From Meiothermus sp. (GTDB lineage Bacteria; Deinococcota; Deinococci; Deinococcales; Thermaceae): a stretch of 62,901 nt of DNA. Numbering within the stretch: position 1 is the stretch's first letter; every line of letters begins with the position of its first letter. The notes beneath the pieces were generated by a model. The model had not been told where the DNA came from. It ran no database searches and saw nothing but the letters and a program-made list of their open reading frames with translations. Of the stretch, positions 54,061-62,892 are shown piece by piece. Both the position numbers and the translations under genes were made by a program. The DNA lies in contig NZ_JANXCG010000054.1 in NCBI RefSeq assembly GCF_025060375.1, forward strand, positions 1 to 62,901, read 5' to 3'.

Positions 54061-54972
54061 ATGAGAGGGTTTTCAAGACGCGAAGCGCTAAGGTTTGTAG
54101 GGGCTACCGGGTTAGCTGCAATGGCCACAATACCCGGTGCAGCCCAGGGGAGCCCTTCTTTGCCCAACGGGGCGGGATTTTACCGCTTTAGGCTGGGAGA
54201 CTACACCCTCATCGTGCTGAGCGATGGTCAAAGTGCACCGGGAAATGCCTTTCCCAACTGGGGGGCCAACCCGGGCCGCCAGGCGGAGTTTTCCGCTGCC
54301 CTGCGGGAGCACTTCTTGGACCCCGGCCAGTTCATCAACAATTTCAACCCCATGGTAATCGATACCGGGCGGGTCAAGGTGCTGGTGGATACCGGTCGGG
54401 GCCAGGCTGGGCAGCTTCTGGCCAACATGGCCAATGCCGGGCTCCGGCCCGCCGACATTAACATCGTCTTCATCACCCACGGCCACGGCGACCACATTGG
54501 CGGCCTGGTGCGGGACGGCCAGCCGGTCTTTGCAAACGCCCAGCACATTATCGGGGAGACGGAGCTCCAGTTCTGGCTCTCTCAGGCCAACCCTCCAGCT
54601 AACCTGGTTGCCCTTCAGAACCGCTTTACCCGGGTGCGTGGTGGAGCCGAAATTGCCCCTGGGATTACGGTGGTGGACACGCCCGGGCACACCGTGGGGC
54701 ACCTGGCAGTGCAGGTAAGTTCGGGCGGCCGGACGCTGTGGCACCTGGGCGATGCTGGCGGGCACTATATTCTCTCCTTCCGTTTTCCCGATCACTACCT
54801 GGGGTTTGACGCCAACCCTCAGCAGGCTGTGGCCACCCGGGCCCGGCTTTGGCAGACCGCAGCGGCGGAGCGGATTATGGTGGTGGGCTACCACTTTGCC
54901 TGGCCGGCGGTGGGGTACGTGCGCCGAGCGGGCGATGCCTACGAGTTTGTGCCGGCGTTTTTCACCTTCTGA
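54061..54972 (+). CDS. Tat-exported MBL-fold metallohydrolase
   Basis: This 303-residue protein begins with a twin-arginine signal (SRREALRFVGATGLAAMA), with probable cleavage after PGAAQG near residue 30. The metallo-beta-lactamase site is HGHGDH, with further ligands in DTPGHTVGH, HLGDAGG and a final YHFAW. Architecture matches periplasmic lactonase- or hydrolase-like MBL proteins, not a proven beta-lactamase. GAGGAGG lies upstream of the ATG. A 9-bp inverted repeat GGGCTCCTC/GAGGAGCCC (54983-55013) follows without a T-tract. Confidence 0.86.
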   Translation: MRGFSRREALRFVGATGLAAMATIPGAAQGSPSLPNGAGFYRFRLGDYTLIVLSDGQSAPGNAFPNWGANPGRQAEFSAALREHFLDPGQFINNFNPMVIDTGRVKVLVDTGRGQAGQLLANMANAGLRPADINIVFITHGHGDHIGGLVRDGQPVFANAQHIIGETELQFWLSQANPPANLVALQNRFTRVRGGAEIAPGITVVDTPGHTVGHLAVQVSSGGRTLWHLGDAGGHYILSFRFPDHYLGFDANPQQAVATRARLWQTAAAERIMVVGYHFAWPAVGYVRRAGDAYEFVPAFFTF

Positions 54973-55074
54973 GCTCCTGTCGGGGCTCCTCGGAGCGTTT
55001 CCCTGAGGAGCCCGTAGGGCCCCGCGATCCTCCCTTGGCTCGAGGGGAGGGTTTCGCACTTTTGGGCCAGCCCG

Positions 55075-55080
55075 TACAAT
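55075..55080 (+). promoter_or_regulatory. -10 of the fadD promoter
   Basis: TACAAT, 27 nt before the ATG; TTTCGC at 55052-55057 is a weak -35 at 17 nt. The leader has AAAGGAGGAG. Confidence 0.55.
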
Positions 55081-55107
55081 CATGGGCAAAGACCAAAGGA
55101 GGAGCCC

Positions 55108-56721
55108 ATGCAGTCCACCATGATGAATTTTCCCCTTACCATTCCGCACATCCTGGAGCGGGCTGGAAAGTTCTTCCCCAAAGAAGAAATCGTAACCCGG
55201 CTGCCCGACGGGTCGCTTCACCGCTACACCTACGCCGAGTTCTACCGCCGGGCCCGCCGGCTGGCCTCGGCCCTGAAAAAAGCTGGCCTGCAGAGGGGTG
55301 AGCGGGTGGCCACCCTCTCCTGGAACACCTACGCCCACCTCGAGGCCTACTTCGGGGTTCCGGTGGCCGGCGGCGTGGTGCATCCCCTGAACCTCCGACT
55401 CCATCCCTCGGATATCGCCTACATCGCCCATCACGCCCAGGACAGAATCCTGATGGTTGACGATGTGTTGCTGGGGCTTTACGAGGCCATCCGGCCCCAC
55501 GTCCAGTTTGAGCGGGTGCTGGTGGTGCCCCTCACGGGGCGGCCGGTACCGGAGGGCTTGGAAAGCTACGAGGACTTCCTGGCCACGGGGGATGAGGACT
55601 TCCTCTACCCCGAGCTGGGTGAGGAGGAGGCCGCCGGGATGTGCTACACCTCCGGCACCACTGGGAAGCCCAAGGGGGTAACCTACTCCCACCGCTCCAT
55701 CGCCCTCCACAGCCTGGCCTCGGCCCTGCCGGACGCCCTGAACCTCTCCAGCCGCGATGTGCTCCTGCCGGTGGTACCCATGTTCCATGTGCTGGCCTGG
55801 GGCCTGCCCTATACCGGGGTGATGGTGGGCTGCAAGCTGGTGCTGCCGGGGCCACACCTGGACGCGGTGAGCCTGCTGGACCTGTTCGAGTCGGAGGAGG
55901 TGAGCAAGGCCGCTGGGGTGCCCACCGTCTGGCTGGGGGTTTTGCAGGCCTTGGAGAAGGAGCCCACCCGCTGGCGACTGAAACCCATGGAGTTGGTAGT
56001 GGGGGGCAGCGCGGCCCCCGAGGCCATGATCCGGGCCTTTGATCGGCTTGGGCACACCGTGCTCCACGCCTGGGGCATGACCGAGATGAGCCCTCTGGGC
56101 ACCGTGAGCCGGCTCAAGCGGCACCTGATGGGCGACCCTGAGGTGGCGTACCGCTACCGGGCCCAGCAGGGCCTGCCCACTCCCTGGGTGGAAATCCGGG
56201 CGGTGGGCGAGCAAGGCGAGGTGCCCTGGGACGGGCGCTCACTGGGGGAGCTGCAGGTGCGGGGGCCCTGGGTGGCCGGGAGCTACTACAACCTCGAGGC
56301 GGAGTCCGATAAGTGGACCCAGGACGGCTGGTTTCGCACCGGAGACGTGGTGGCCATCGACCCCGAGGGTTACATCCGCATCGCCGATCGCACCAAGGAC
56401 CTGATTAAGTCGGGGGGCGAGTGGATCAGCTCGATTGACCTGGAGAACGCCTTGATGGCCCACCCGGCGGTGAAGGAGGCCGCCGTCATCGCCATCCCCG
56501 ACCCCAAGTGGGATGAGCGCCCGCTGGCGGTGGTGGTCCTCAAGGAAGGGCAGACCGCCACGCCGGAAGAGCTGAGGGCCTTCCTCGAGCCCCGCTTTGC
56601 TAAGTGGTGGCTTCCCGATGGGTACGTTTTTGTGGACGAGATACCCCGCACCAGCACGGGCAAGTTCCTGAAGTCCAAGCTCCGCGAAACCTTCAAAGAC
56701 TACAAGGTCAGGGCACGGTAA
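55108..56721 (+). CDS. Fatty acyl-CoA ligase (medium/long chain)
   Basis: This 537-residue adenylate-forming enzyme activates fatty acids with ATP and CoA. It has the P-loop YTSGTTGKPKGV, the adenine motif AWGMTEMSP, GWFRTGDVVAID, and the gate and hinge segments RTKDLIKSGGEWISS and the catalytic Lys in TSTGKFLKSKL. Overall it resembles Thermus thermophilus long-chain acyl-CoA synthetase, whose structure is known. AAAGGAGGAG precedes the ATG. It stands alone, convergent with gpsA. Confidence 0.93.
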   Translation: MQSTMMNFPLTIPHILERAGKFFPKEEIVTRLPDGSLHRYTYAEFYRRARRLASALKKAGLQRGERVATLSWNTYAHLEAYFGVPVAGGVVHPLNLRLHPSDIAYIAHHAQDRILMVDDVLLGLYEAIRPHVQFERVLVVPLTGRPVPEGLESYEDFLATGDEDFLYPELGEEEAAGMCYTSGTTGKPKGVTYSHRSIALHSLASALPDALNLSSRDVLLPVVPMFHVLAWGLPYTGVMVGCKLVLPGPHLDAVSLLDLFESEEVSKAAGVPTVWLGVLQALEKEPTRWRLKPMELVVGGSAAPEAMIRAFDRLGHTVLHAWGMTEMSPLGTVSRLKRHLMGDPEVAYRYRAQQGLPTPWVEIRAVGEQGEVPWDGRSLGELQVRGPWVAGSYYNLEAESDKWTQDGWFRTGDVVAIDPEGYIRIADRTKDLIKSGGEWISSIDLENALMAHPAVKEAAVIAIPDPKWDERPLAVVVLKEGQTATPEELRAFLEPRFAKWWLPDGYVFVDEIPRTSTGKFLKSKLRETFKDYKVRAR

Positions 56722-56737
56722 GGCTCCCCGCACCGGT

Positions 56738-57769
56738 CTACTCAGGTTTGGCCTCACGCCCCATCAGGCGGGAGAGCTCCCCTAGGGGGTCAGCCCCCAG
56801 GTAGACCACCCGGTACACAGCCTCGGTGATGGGCAGGTCGGCCCCAGTAGCCTGGTCCCAGGCGTGGAGGGCTTTTACCGTGTAAATGCCCTCCACCACC
56901 GACTTTTGCGTCTCCAGATGGGCCAGGGTCCGCCCCTTCACGAGCTGCTCCCCTGCGCTGCGGTTTCGGGATAGGGGGCTGTGGGCGGTGGCGATCAGGT
57001 CGCCCAGGCCTGAGAGGCCCATGAAGGTTGCCTCCTGGGCCCCTTGGGCCACCCCGAACCGGACGATTTCCCGCAGCCCCCGGGTAATAAGGGCTGCCTT
57101 GGCGTTGTCGCCCAGCCCCAGGCCGTCCACCATACCTGCGGCCAGGGCAATCACGTTTTTGAGCGCGCCACCCAGCTCCACCCCCACCACGTCGTGGGTG
57201 GTGTAGACCCGAAAGCTCGGTCCACTGAAGACCTGCTGCACCTGCTGGGCCAGGGCGGGGTCGTGGGAGGCGGTTACGGCGGCTGCTGGCAAAAAGCGGG
57301 CCACCTCCTCAGCCAGGTTGGGACCCGAGAGTACCGCCAGGCGGCCCACCCCTGTGACCTCCTGGATCACCTGGCTAATCCGCAGAAGGTGATTTTCGGC
57401 AAAGAGCAGGCCCTTTACCGCCGAGACGTAGGCTAAGGCCTTGGGCAGGCCCCTTAGGGTTTCCCTAAGAGCCCTGGAAGGTACCGCCACCACCGCGAAC
57501 TGGGCTTTGGCCAGGGCTTCTTCGGCGTCGGCGGTGGGGTGGAGGTGTTCGGGGAAGATGGCGCCGGGTAGGTACTCCCGGTTTTGCCGTTCCTCCTGCA
57601 TGGCTTCAGCATGCTCGGCCCGCCGAGCCCACAGGTAAACGGGGATGCCCTTGGATGAGGCCAGAAGCGCCAGGGCGGTGCCCCAGGCCCCAGCGCCCAG
57701 CACCGCGATAGGGCCTTGGGAGGGTTGGGCCTGGGCCTCTAGCTCGGTTAGGGGTGCGGGATTGGGCAT
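56738..57769 (-). CDS. gpsA: Glycerol-3-phosphate dehydrogenase [NAD(P)+]
   Basis: GpsA reduces dihydroxyacetone phosphate to sn-glycerol-3-phosphate for phospholipid synthesis. The 343-residue protein has IAVLGAGAWGTALALL for NAD(P), SGPNLAEEVA, the active-site Lys in GALKNVIALAAGM, and GLSGLGDLIATAHSPLSRNR. The start is ATG 57769; the frame is open far upstream but only as an artefact of the next gene's other frame. It lies 20 bp downstream of the SpoIIM-like gene. Confidence 0.95.
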   Translation of the reverse strand: MPNPAPLTELEAQAQPSQGPIAVLGAGAWGTALALLASSKGIPVYLWARRAEHAEAMQEERQNREYLPGAIFPEHLHPTADAEEALAKAQFAVVAVPSRALRETLRGLPKALAYVSAVKGLLFAENHLLRISQVIQEVTGVGRLAVLSGPNLAEEVARFLPAAAVTASHDPALAQQVQQVFSGPSFRVYTTHDVVGVELGGALKNVIALAAGMVDGLGLGDNAKAALITRGLREIVRFGVAQGAQEATFMGLSGLGDLIATAHSPLSRNRSAGEQLVKGRTLAHLETQKSVVEGIYTVKALHAWDQATGADLPITEAVYRVVYLGADPLGELSRLMGREAKPE

Positions 57770-57789
57770 GGTCGGCTTGTCCCCCAGCC

Positions 57790-58824
57790 TCAGGGCTGCA
57801 TGAGCACCAGGATGGAGAAAGCCTCGTACCAAGCGCCCACCAGCAGGAAGAAAGTCCCCAGGTAGGCCGTCTGCCCCAGGGCTCGCAAACCGGCTCGGTA
57901 GCCCTCGCCCCGCAGGGTCTTGACCAACAACACCAGCCCCCCAAAGGTGACCAGGATGTAGGCCTGAAGCTCGATCACGATGGTGGGGAGGTGGAGCAGG
58001 TAGTTGAGGGTGGGTAGCGCCACCGGGCTTAGGGCAAAGCCCAGCACGAAGTAGCGCAGGGCGTTGAACAGGAGGGCGGGGATTCCCAAAAGAAGTGCCG
58101 GTACCGCAGTGGTGAGCAGAAGGCCGTTGGCCAGGTTCCAGTAGAAGATGACCACCGCTAGGCTGAGCACCCCCCCGCCCAGCGCGCCCCCCAGGCCGAT
58201 TTGCTCCAGGGCTCCCCCGACAAGCTCCTGCATAAGCCGCACCAGCCCGGGGTTGGCGTAGGCCACCAGGCTTCCTAAGGCGAAAAGCCCGTACAGACCA
58301 AGGTTGGTGCCCAGGTAGAGGCCGCGGTGCTGCCGCACCAGGGCCCAGCCTTCCACCCAGCTGCGGGAGAGGAGGTTGTTGCCCCGCAGGGCCAGCAACC
58401 AGCCCAGCGAGAGGGCCACGAAGAGGGCCCAGCTGAGGGGGTTCTTGAGCCAAAGGGGCAACAAGCCCCCCTCCGGGGTAAAGCCGATGCGGGTAACCTG
58501 GCCTTCTCGCAGGGTAACCCGTACCTCCCCCCCGCGGCCGCCCGCGGTGGCCGGGAAGGCCACCACGCTGCCCCGGGGGGTGGTCTCCTCCAGAGGCTCG
58601 TCTAGGTTTATCGAGAGGTCCCGGGGTGGGTCGGGGAAGGCCAGGCTGCGCTCCAAGAGCCGGATGGCCTCTTCGGTGGGCTTGCCGATGGCTTGTGCCG
58701 GGTCTACCCGGTATTTTCCAGCCTGCCAGTCCAGCACAGCTTGGCGGGCGGTTTCCAGGTTGGACTGGGCCAGGGCAGAACCTGCCAGCAGGCACAGGAG
58801 GAGGACTCGAGCGGCCTTTCGCAT
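57790..58824 (-). CDS. SpoIIM-domain (DUF95) membrane protein with signal peptide
   Basis: This 344-residue protein begins with a signal sequence (RVLLLCLLAGSALAQ), has an extracytoplasmic region (about 20-140), and a C-terminal membrane domain (about 145-340) of five or six helices resembling SpoIIM/DUF95. These organisms do not sporulate, so a general envelope role is likelier. A -10 TAGGCT (58837-58832) lies 7 nt before ATG 58824, which selects this start over ATG 58830. It overlaps nothing but is 22 bp after pyrE. Confidence 0.75.
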   Translation of the reverse strand: MRKAARVLLLCLLAGSALAQSNLETARQAVLDWQAGKYRVDPAQAIGKPTEEAIRLLERSLAFPDPPRDLSINLDEPLEETTPRGSVVAFPATAGGRGGEVRVTLREGQVTRIGFTPEGGLLPLWLKNPLSWALFVALSLGWLLALRGNNLLSRSWVEGWALVRQHRGLYLGTNLGLYGLFALGSLVAYANPGLVRLMQELVGGALEQIGLGGALGGGVLSLAVVIFYWNLANGLLLTTAVPALLLGIPALLFNALRYFVLGFALSPVALPTLNYLLHLPTIVIELQAYILVTFGGLVLLVKTLRGEGYRAGLRALGQTAYLGTFFLLVGAWYEAFSILVLMQP

Positions 58825-58846
58825 CACCATAAGCCTACCAGTCCGG

Positions 58847-59395
58847 CTAGACCTCCCGTAAGGGTACGCCCCTTTGGCAGAGGGGACAGGACTCCGGGGT
58901 GTAGGTGGGAAAATCCAGCTGTAGAAGTGCCCGGAAGGGTACCCCAAACTCAGCCCGTCCCGCGCTGCGGTCCACGATGGCCCCCACCCCCACGCAGCGC
59001 CCCCCTTTGCGTTCGGCGACCCGGATGGTCTGCTGCACGGAGCCCCCGGTGGTAACCACGTCCTCTACAGCCAGAAAGCGCTCCCCGGGGTGGATGGTGA
59101 GCCCTTCGCGGATCCGCATCCCTCCCTGTCCATCTTTTTCGGCGAAGAGGGCCCGTGCGCCCAGGGCTTTGGCGGTCACGAAGGAAAGCAACACCCCTCC
59201 CATGGCCGGTCCAATGACGAAGTCCACCCGCTCCTCGAAGAGCTTCGCCAGGGCCTGCCCCACCGCCTCAGCGCAGAGGGGGTGTTGGAGCAGGGTGGCG
59301 CTTTGCAGAAATTTCGGCGAATGCCGCCCTGAGCGCAGCAAAAAATGACCCTCCAAAAGGGCTCCGGTTGTGCGGTAAAGCTCCAGAATCTCCAC
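58847..59395 (-). CDS. pyrE: Orotate phosphoribosyltransferase
   Basis: PyrE joins orotate and PRPP to orotidine-5'-phosphate in pyrimidine synthesis. The 182-residue protein has GALLEGHFLLRSGRHS, DFVIGPAMGGVLLS and the PRPP motif FLAVEDVVTTGGSV. Start: TAGCAT (59408-59403) is exactly 7 nt before GTG 59395, giving MEILELYRTTGALLEGH, which fits the usual family N-terminus; the in-frame ATG at 59404 lies inside the -10 itself and is less likely. The C-terminal Cys pair (SCPLC) is unusual. Confidence 0.92.
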   Translation of the reverse strand: MEILELYRTTGALLEGHFLLRSGRHSPKFLQSATLLQHPLCAEAVGQALAKLFEERVDFVIGPAMGGVLLSFVTAKALGARALFAEKDGQGGMRIREGLTIHPGERFLAVEDVVTTGGSVQQTIRVAERKGGRCVGVGAIVDRSAGRAEFGVPFRALLQLDFPTYTPESCPLCQRGVPLREV

Positions 59396-59404
59396 GCCCT
59401 CCAT

Positions 59405-59708
59405 GCTACCCGAAGGTCAGGTGGCCTTCACCGCTGCGGGTGGGCAGGTCTGGCCGGGGCTGGGGTCCTTGGGCAGCAAGGCGGTGGGGGGCTCGGCTTT
59501 GCTGCCAGTTCGGGTCCAACGGTGGGCTGGGCGAACCGGGAGCAAGCAGCGTTGGAGAGGCCCGGCGGCCGCCTCAGGGTCGCAGGCAGGCCCCTTGCGG
59601 CGGGCTTCCTCTCTGCGTCGGTTGGGAAGCGTTCTGCGTCCGGCCCCGCCTGCTGGGCCACTTCCGCACCGGCCTGCGCCAGCCGGACGGACAGGGGCGG
59701 TCTGCACC
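59405..59708. other. Spacer between argC and pyrE
   Basis: About 300 bp with no gene I can support. Several frames are open on both strands, as expected at this GC content, but none shows a family motif or a ribosome-binding site. It holds the pyrE -10 (59403-59408) at one end. Confidence 0.5.
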
Positions 59709-60671
59709 CTAGTCCCCGAAGTACTCGTAGGTATGAGGGCCCTCTAGGCCCAGCATGATGTCCAGGTTTTGCACCGCCGCACCTGAGGCCCCCTTGCCCA
59801 GGTTGTCAAAACGAGCCACCAGAAGGGCCTGCTCCTGCTTTGGGTTCTCAAAGACGAAGAGCTCGAGCAGGTTGGTGCCGTTGAGGGCCTGTGGGTCGAG
59901 AACCGGATGGTGGGCCCCGTAGGTCTCGAGGGGCATCACCCGGATGAAGCGCTGGCCCCTGTAGCGCTCCACCAGGGCTTCGTGAAGCTCGGCGGCGGTG
60001 GTCCTTTTGGGTAGGGCCCACAGGTGCAGCGGGATGAAGTCAAGCATTCCCTGCCGGAAGCGGGCCACCGCAGGGGTGAAGATAGGGGGGCGCTCCAGCC
60101 GCGCGTAGAGGGTCATCTCGGGGATGTGCTTGTGGGCAAGTTCCAGGCCATAGGCGCGGTAGTCGCCGGCCAGGCGGTGCTCGCCTCGGCCCTCCATGGC
60201 CTCAATGAGTTGCCGCCCACCCCCTGAGTAGCCTGAGATGGCGTGGACCGAGATGGGGAAGGTGGCTGGGAGGAGGCCGGCGTCCACCAGGGGGCGGAGA
60301 AGGGCGATGACGCCGGTGGGGTAGCAGCCGGGGTTGGCGACAAAGCGGGCCTCCCGTATGCGCTTGGGCTGCTCGGGGGTGAGTTCGGGAAAGCCGTAGA
60401 CCCAGCCCTCGGCCACCCGGTGGGCCGAACTGGTGTCCAGAACCCGGGTGCTGGGGTTTTCCAGCATGGACATTGCCGCTTTGGAGAGCTCATCGTGCAG
60501 ACAGAGGATAGCTACGTCGGCCTCGTTTAGGAGCCGCTTGCGTTCGGCCTCGTCCTTGCGTCGGGCGGGGTCAATGGAGAGGAGTTCTAGGTCGGTGCGA
60601 TCCTTCAGCCGGGCACGAATTTGCAGGCCAGTGGTCCCGGCCTCGCCGTCTATGAAAACCTTTGGTCTCAT
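59709..60671 (-). CDS. argC: N-acetyl-gamma-glutamyl-phosphate reductase, short (type 2) form
   Basis: ArgC reduces N-acetylglutamyl phosphate to the semialdehyde in arginine synthesis. The 320-residue protein has [15 protein letters not shown] at the N-terminus, the catalytic Cys in [15 protein letters not shown], and [10 protein letters not shown]. This layout is that of the short ArgC class. The start is ATG 60671, with GAGGAGG 2-3 nt upstream. argF precedes it by 19 bp on the same strand, so argF-argC form an operon. Confidence 0.95.
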   Translation of the reverse strand: MRPKVFIDGEAGTTGLQIRARLKDRTDLELLSIDPARRKDEAERKRLLNEADVAILCLHDELSKAAMSMLENPSTRVLDTSSAHRVAEGWVYGFPELTPEQPKRIREARFVANPGCYPTGVIALLRPLVDAGLLPATFPISVHAISGYSGGGRQLIEAMEGRGEHRLAGDYRAYGLELAHKHIPEMTLYARLERPPIFTPAVARFRQGMLDFIPLHLWALPKRTTAAELHEALVERYRGQRFIRVMPLETYGAHHPVLDPQALNGTNLLELFVFENPKQEQALLVARFDNLGKGASGAAVQNLDIMLGLEGPHTYEYFGD

Positions 60672-60690
60672 CGCCTCCTCGAGGTGGGCC

Positions 60691-61626
60691 TCAGCCGAGC
60701 AGGTGGTACAGCAGGGCTTTTTGCGCGTGCAGCCGGTTCTCAGCCTGGTCAAAGACCCGCGACTTCCTGTGCAGGGTGGCCTCCTCCACCACCTCCTCGC
60801 CGTAATGGGCTGGCAGACAGTGTAGGAATATTCCGTCGGGGTCTATCCTCTCCAGGGTCTCAGGGGTCACCTGGAAGCCGGCGAAGTCCTTGATTTTGCG
60901 CCGCTGGCTGGCCTCTGCCTCTTGACCCATAGAGACCCAGACGTCGGTGTAGAGCACCTGGGCCCCTTCCACCGCGGCCACCGGGTCGTGGGTCAGGGTC
61001 ACATCGGCCCCCAGCCGCAGGGCCTCCATGTAGATGACCGCGTTGGGCTCGTAGCCCCTTGGCGTGGCCACGGTGAGCTTGACGCCGGAGAGCACTGCGC
61101 ACTGGATGTGAGCGTTGGCCATGTTGTTGCCGTCGCCGATGTAGGTTACCCGCAGCCCCTTGGTCTGGCCGAAGTGCTCCTCGATGGTCTGGTAGTCGGC
61201 CAAAAGTTGCACCGGGTGCAGGAGGTCGGATAGGCCGTTGATGACCGGTTTGGAGGAGTAGCGGGCCAGCTCCTCGAGGGTGGAGTGCAGGTACACCCGG
61301 GCCATGATGGCGTCCACCCAGCGCTCCAGGTTGAGGGCGATGTCCCGCACCGGCTCGCGGGTGCCTAGGCCAATTTCGGCGTTGGTCAGGTGAATGGCAT
61401 GCCCGCCGAGCTGGTTCATCGCCACCTCAAAGGTCGTTCGGGTGCGCAAGGAGGGCTTCTCAAAAATCATCGCCAGGGTTTGGCCCTCCAGGGGCTTCAG
61501 ACCCTTGAACTCACCCCGCTTCATGGCGTGGGCAGTGTCCAGCACGGCGCGGTACTCTGCGGGGGAGAGGTCCAGGTTGGAAAGGAAGTCGCGGCCTTTG
61601 GCTACAGGTTTTGGGGGTTTTACCAC
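60691..61626 (-). CDS. argF: Ornithine carbamoyltransferase
   Basis: This enzyme transfers carbamoyl from carbamoyl phosphate to ornithine, making citrulline. The 311-residue protein has [15 protein letters not shown] (the STRT-type carbamoyl phosphate loop), [20 protein letters not shown] (ornithine site) and HCLPAHYG. The start is GTG 61626 with GGGAGG 6 nt upstream; the open frame continues upstream beyond the promoter -10 (TATAAT, 61680-61675) and is not translated. The leader is about 40 nt. Confidence 0.95.
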   Translation of the reverse strand: MVKPPKPVAKGRDFLSNLDLSPAEYRAVLDTAHAMKRGEFKGLKPLEGQTLAMIFEKPSLRTRTTFEVAMNQLGGHAIHLTNAEIGLGTREPVRDIALNLERWVDAIMARVYLHSTLEELARYSSKPVINGLSDLLHPVQLLADYQTIEEHFGQTKGLRVTYIGDGNNMANAHIQCAVLSGVKLTVATPRGYEPNAVIYMEALRLGADVTLTHDPVAAVEGAQVLYTDVWVSMGQEAEASQRRKIKDFAGFQVTPETLERIDPDGIFLHCLPAHYGEEVVEEATLHRKSRVFDQAENRLHAQKALLYHLLG

Positions 61627-61674
61627 GGCATGCCTCCCAAGCGTGGATGCATAAACAAGCACCCCGGGGGTTTG

Positions 61675-61680
61675 ATTATA
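61675..61680 (-). promoter_or_regulatory. -10 of the argF-argC promoter
   Basis: Consensus TATAAT on the minus strand (61680-61675); no convincing -35 at 17 nt. An ArgR-type box was looked for in 61627-61720 and not recognised. Confidence 0.55.
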
Positions 61681-61775
61681 CGATTGGGGGTTCCTTTTAG
61701 GTGAGGGGGGAGACGGGCTATAGGCTAAAGGAACGCTAAACCCCAAGTCCGGCTTCTCGAACTGAACCCGGCCAG

Positions 61776-62889
61776 ACACATGTGAGACTGGAGGAGTAAA
61801 AATGTGGGGACCACTCCAGGAGAGAGGGGGTCCCCACGGATGCAGCTTACCACGGTTGGCAAAGAGGTTTTGCGGGGAGCGCGGAAGGCCCGGGAACTCC
61901 AAGAGGCCGGGGCCGGCGATCCCACGGTTCAGGAGCGCTTACGGAAGCTCAAACAGGTGGAGGCGCTCAGGAAATACCGGATGGGCTGGCCCGAGATCCA
62001 GGAGCTTTTGGGGATCAGCCGGGCCACCTATTACCGCTGGCGGAAACGCCTCAAGGAAGAGGGCCTTGCCGGTCTTAAGCCTCGGTCAAGACGTCCTCAG
62101 CGCTTGCGGAGGAGGATTTACTGGTCTTCCGATCTGCTGATCCGGGTGGAAGCCCTAAGGAAGGAGAACCCCACCTGGGGCCGCTGGCCGATTTGGCTGA
62201 CCCTAAGGAAGGAGGGCTTTGCGGTGAGCGAGCGCACCGTGGGGCGGATCCTGGCCTACCTGGAAGCACACGGCCGCGTGGAAAGCGTAGCCGCCTTTCT
62301 GGCCCGGGCCCGGCGGGGGAAGGGGGGGCGAAGACCCAGGAGGCCCTATGCGCAAAGGAAGCCCAAGGGATACGAGGTGGGTCACCCTGGCGACCTTATC
62401 CAGGTGGATACCCTCACCGTGACCCTGGGCCCTGGGGAGACGATCCAGCACTTCTCGGCCGTGGACCTCTTCACCCGTTTCTCCCTTGCGGAAGTCCACA
62501 CCCGAGCCACGGCCAACCTGGCGGCCAGCTTTCTTGCCCGCCTGATGGTGCAAGCGCCTTTTCCTATTCGTGCGGTGCAGGTGGATGGGGGCAGCGAGTT
62601 TATGTCCGATTTTGAGGAGGTCTGTGAACGTTTGGGCGTTAAGCTCTTCGTTCTTCCTCCGAGGAGCCCCAAGCTCAATGGTCACGTGGAGCGGATGCTG
62701 CGGACCTTTAGGGATGAGTTCTACACACGGCCGTTGCCTTCACAGATCCCCGAGCTCCAAAGGGAGCTTGACGCCTACCTGGACCACTACAACCGCCGGC
62801 GACCCCACCGGGCCTTGGGGGGCCTGGCCCCTTTAGAGTACCTGGCTAGAATACGGGGAGAGGCGGTCCCCACAGAGTCTCAAATGTGT
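61776..62889 (+). mobile_element. IS481-like insertion sequence
   Basis: Near-perfect terminal inverted repeats flank the transposase gene: ACACATGTGAGACT (61776-61789) and, inverted, AGTCTCAAATGTGT (62876-62889), 13 of 14 matching. The outer limits may extend a few bases; no target duplication is evident in the 12 bp left after the right repeat. Length is about 1.1 kb, usual for IS481. It is inserted upstream of argF, with transposase reading away from argF. Confidence 0.82.
61804..61837 (+). repeat. Hairpin inside the left end of the insertion sequence
   Basis: GTGGGGACC (61804-61812) and GGTCCCCAC (61829-61837) form a 9-bp stem ending 2 nt before the transposase ATG (61840). The same GGTCCCCAC recurs next to the right inverted repeat at 62865-62873. 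It may block translation of transcripts entering from outside. Confidence 0.7.
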
Positions 62890-62892
62890 TGA
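61840..62892 (+). CDS. DDE transposase, IS481-like (rve integrase core)
   Basis: This 350-residue transposase has an N-terminal helix-turn-helix (about 30-65, EIQELLGISRATYYRWRKRL) with a second HTH-like part (to about 150), then an rve core (about 175-330). The DDE triad is visible: IQVDTLTV, VQVDGGSEF and NGHVERMLRTFRDEF. The C-terminal YNRRRPHRALGGLAPLEYL is characteristic of IS3/IS481 transposases. It is intact, with no frameshift, so the element may be active. The frame is open upstream to 61804, but through the hairpin. The stop lies just beyond the right inverted repeat. Confidence 0.9.
   Translation: MQLTTVGKEVLRGARKARELQEAGAGDPTVQERLRKLKQVEALRKYRMGWPEIQELLGISRATYYRWRKRLKEEGLAGLKPRSRRPQRLRRRIYWSSDLLIRVEALRKENPTWGRWPIWLTLRKEGFAVSERTVGRILAYLEAHGRVESVAAFLARARRGKGGRRPRRPYAQRKPKGYEVGHPGDLIQVDTLTVTLGPGETIQHFSAVDLFTRFSLAEVHTRATANLAASFLARLMVQAPFPIRAVQVDGGSEFMSDFEEVCERLGVKLFVLPPRSPKLNGHVERMLRTFRDEFYTRPLPSQIPELQRELDAYLDHYNRRRPHRALGGLAPLEYLARIRGEAVPTESQMC

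Noticed and set aside
54112-56214. 700-codon open frame antisense to the MBL hydrolase and fadD genes
   Set aside because: It mirrors two well-supported genes, has no recognised motif and is rich in Gly, His, Pro and Gln, as antisense frames are at high GC.
57770-58795. Upstream extension of the gpsA frame to 685 codons
   Set aside because: The extra part is Pro/Gly/Arg-rich and covers the SpoIIM-like gene in another frame; gpsA is complete from 57769.
59403-59747. 114-codon plus-strand frame between pyrE and argC
   Set aside because: No motif or ribosome site, and the TAGCAT overlapping its start is better explained as the pyrE -10 on the other strand.
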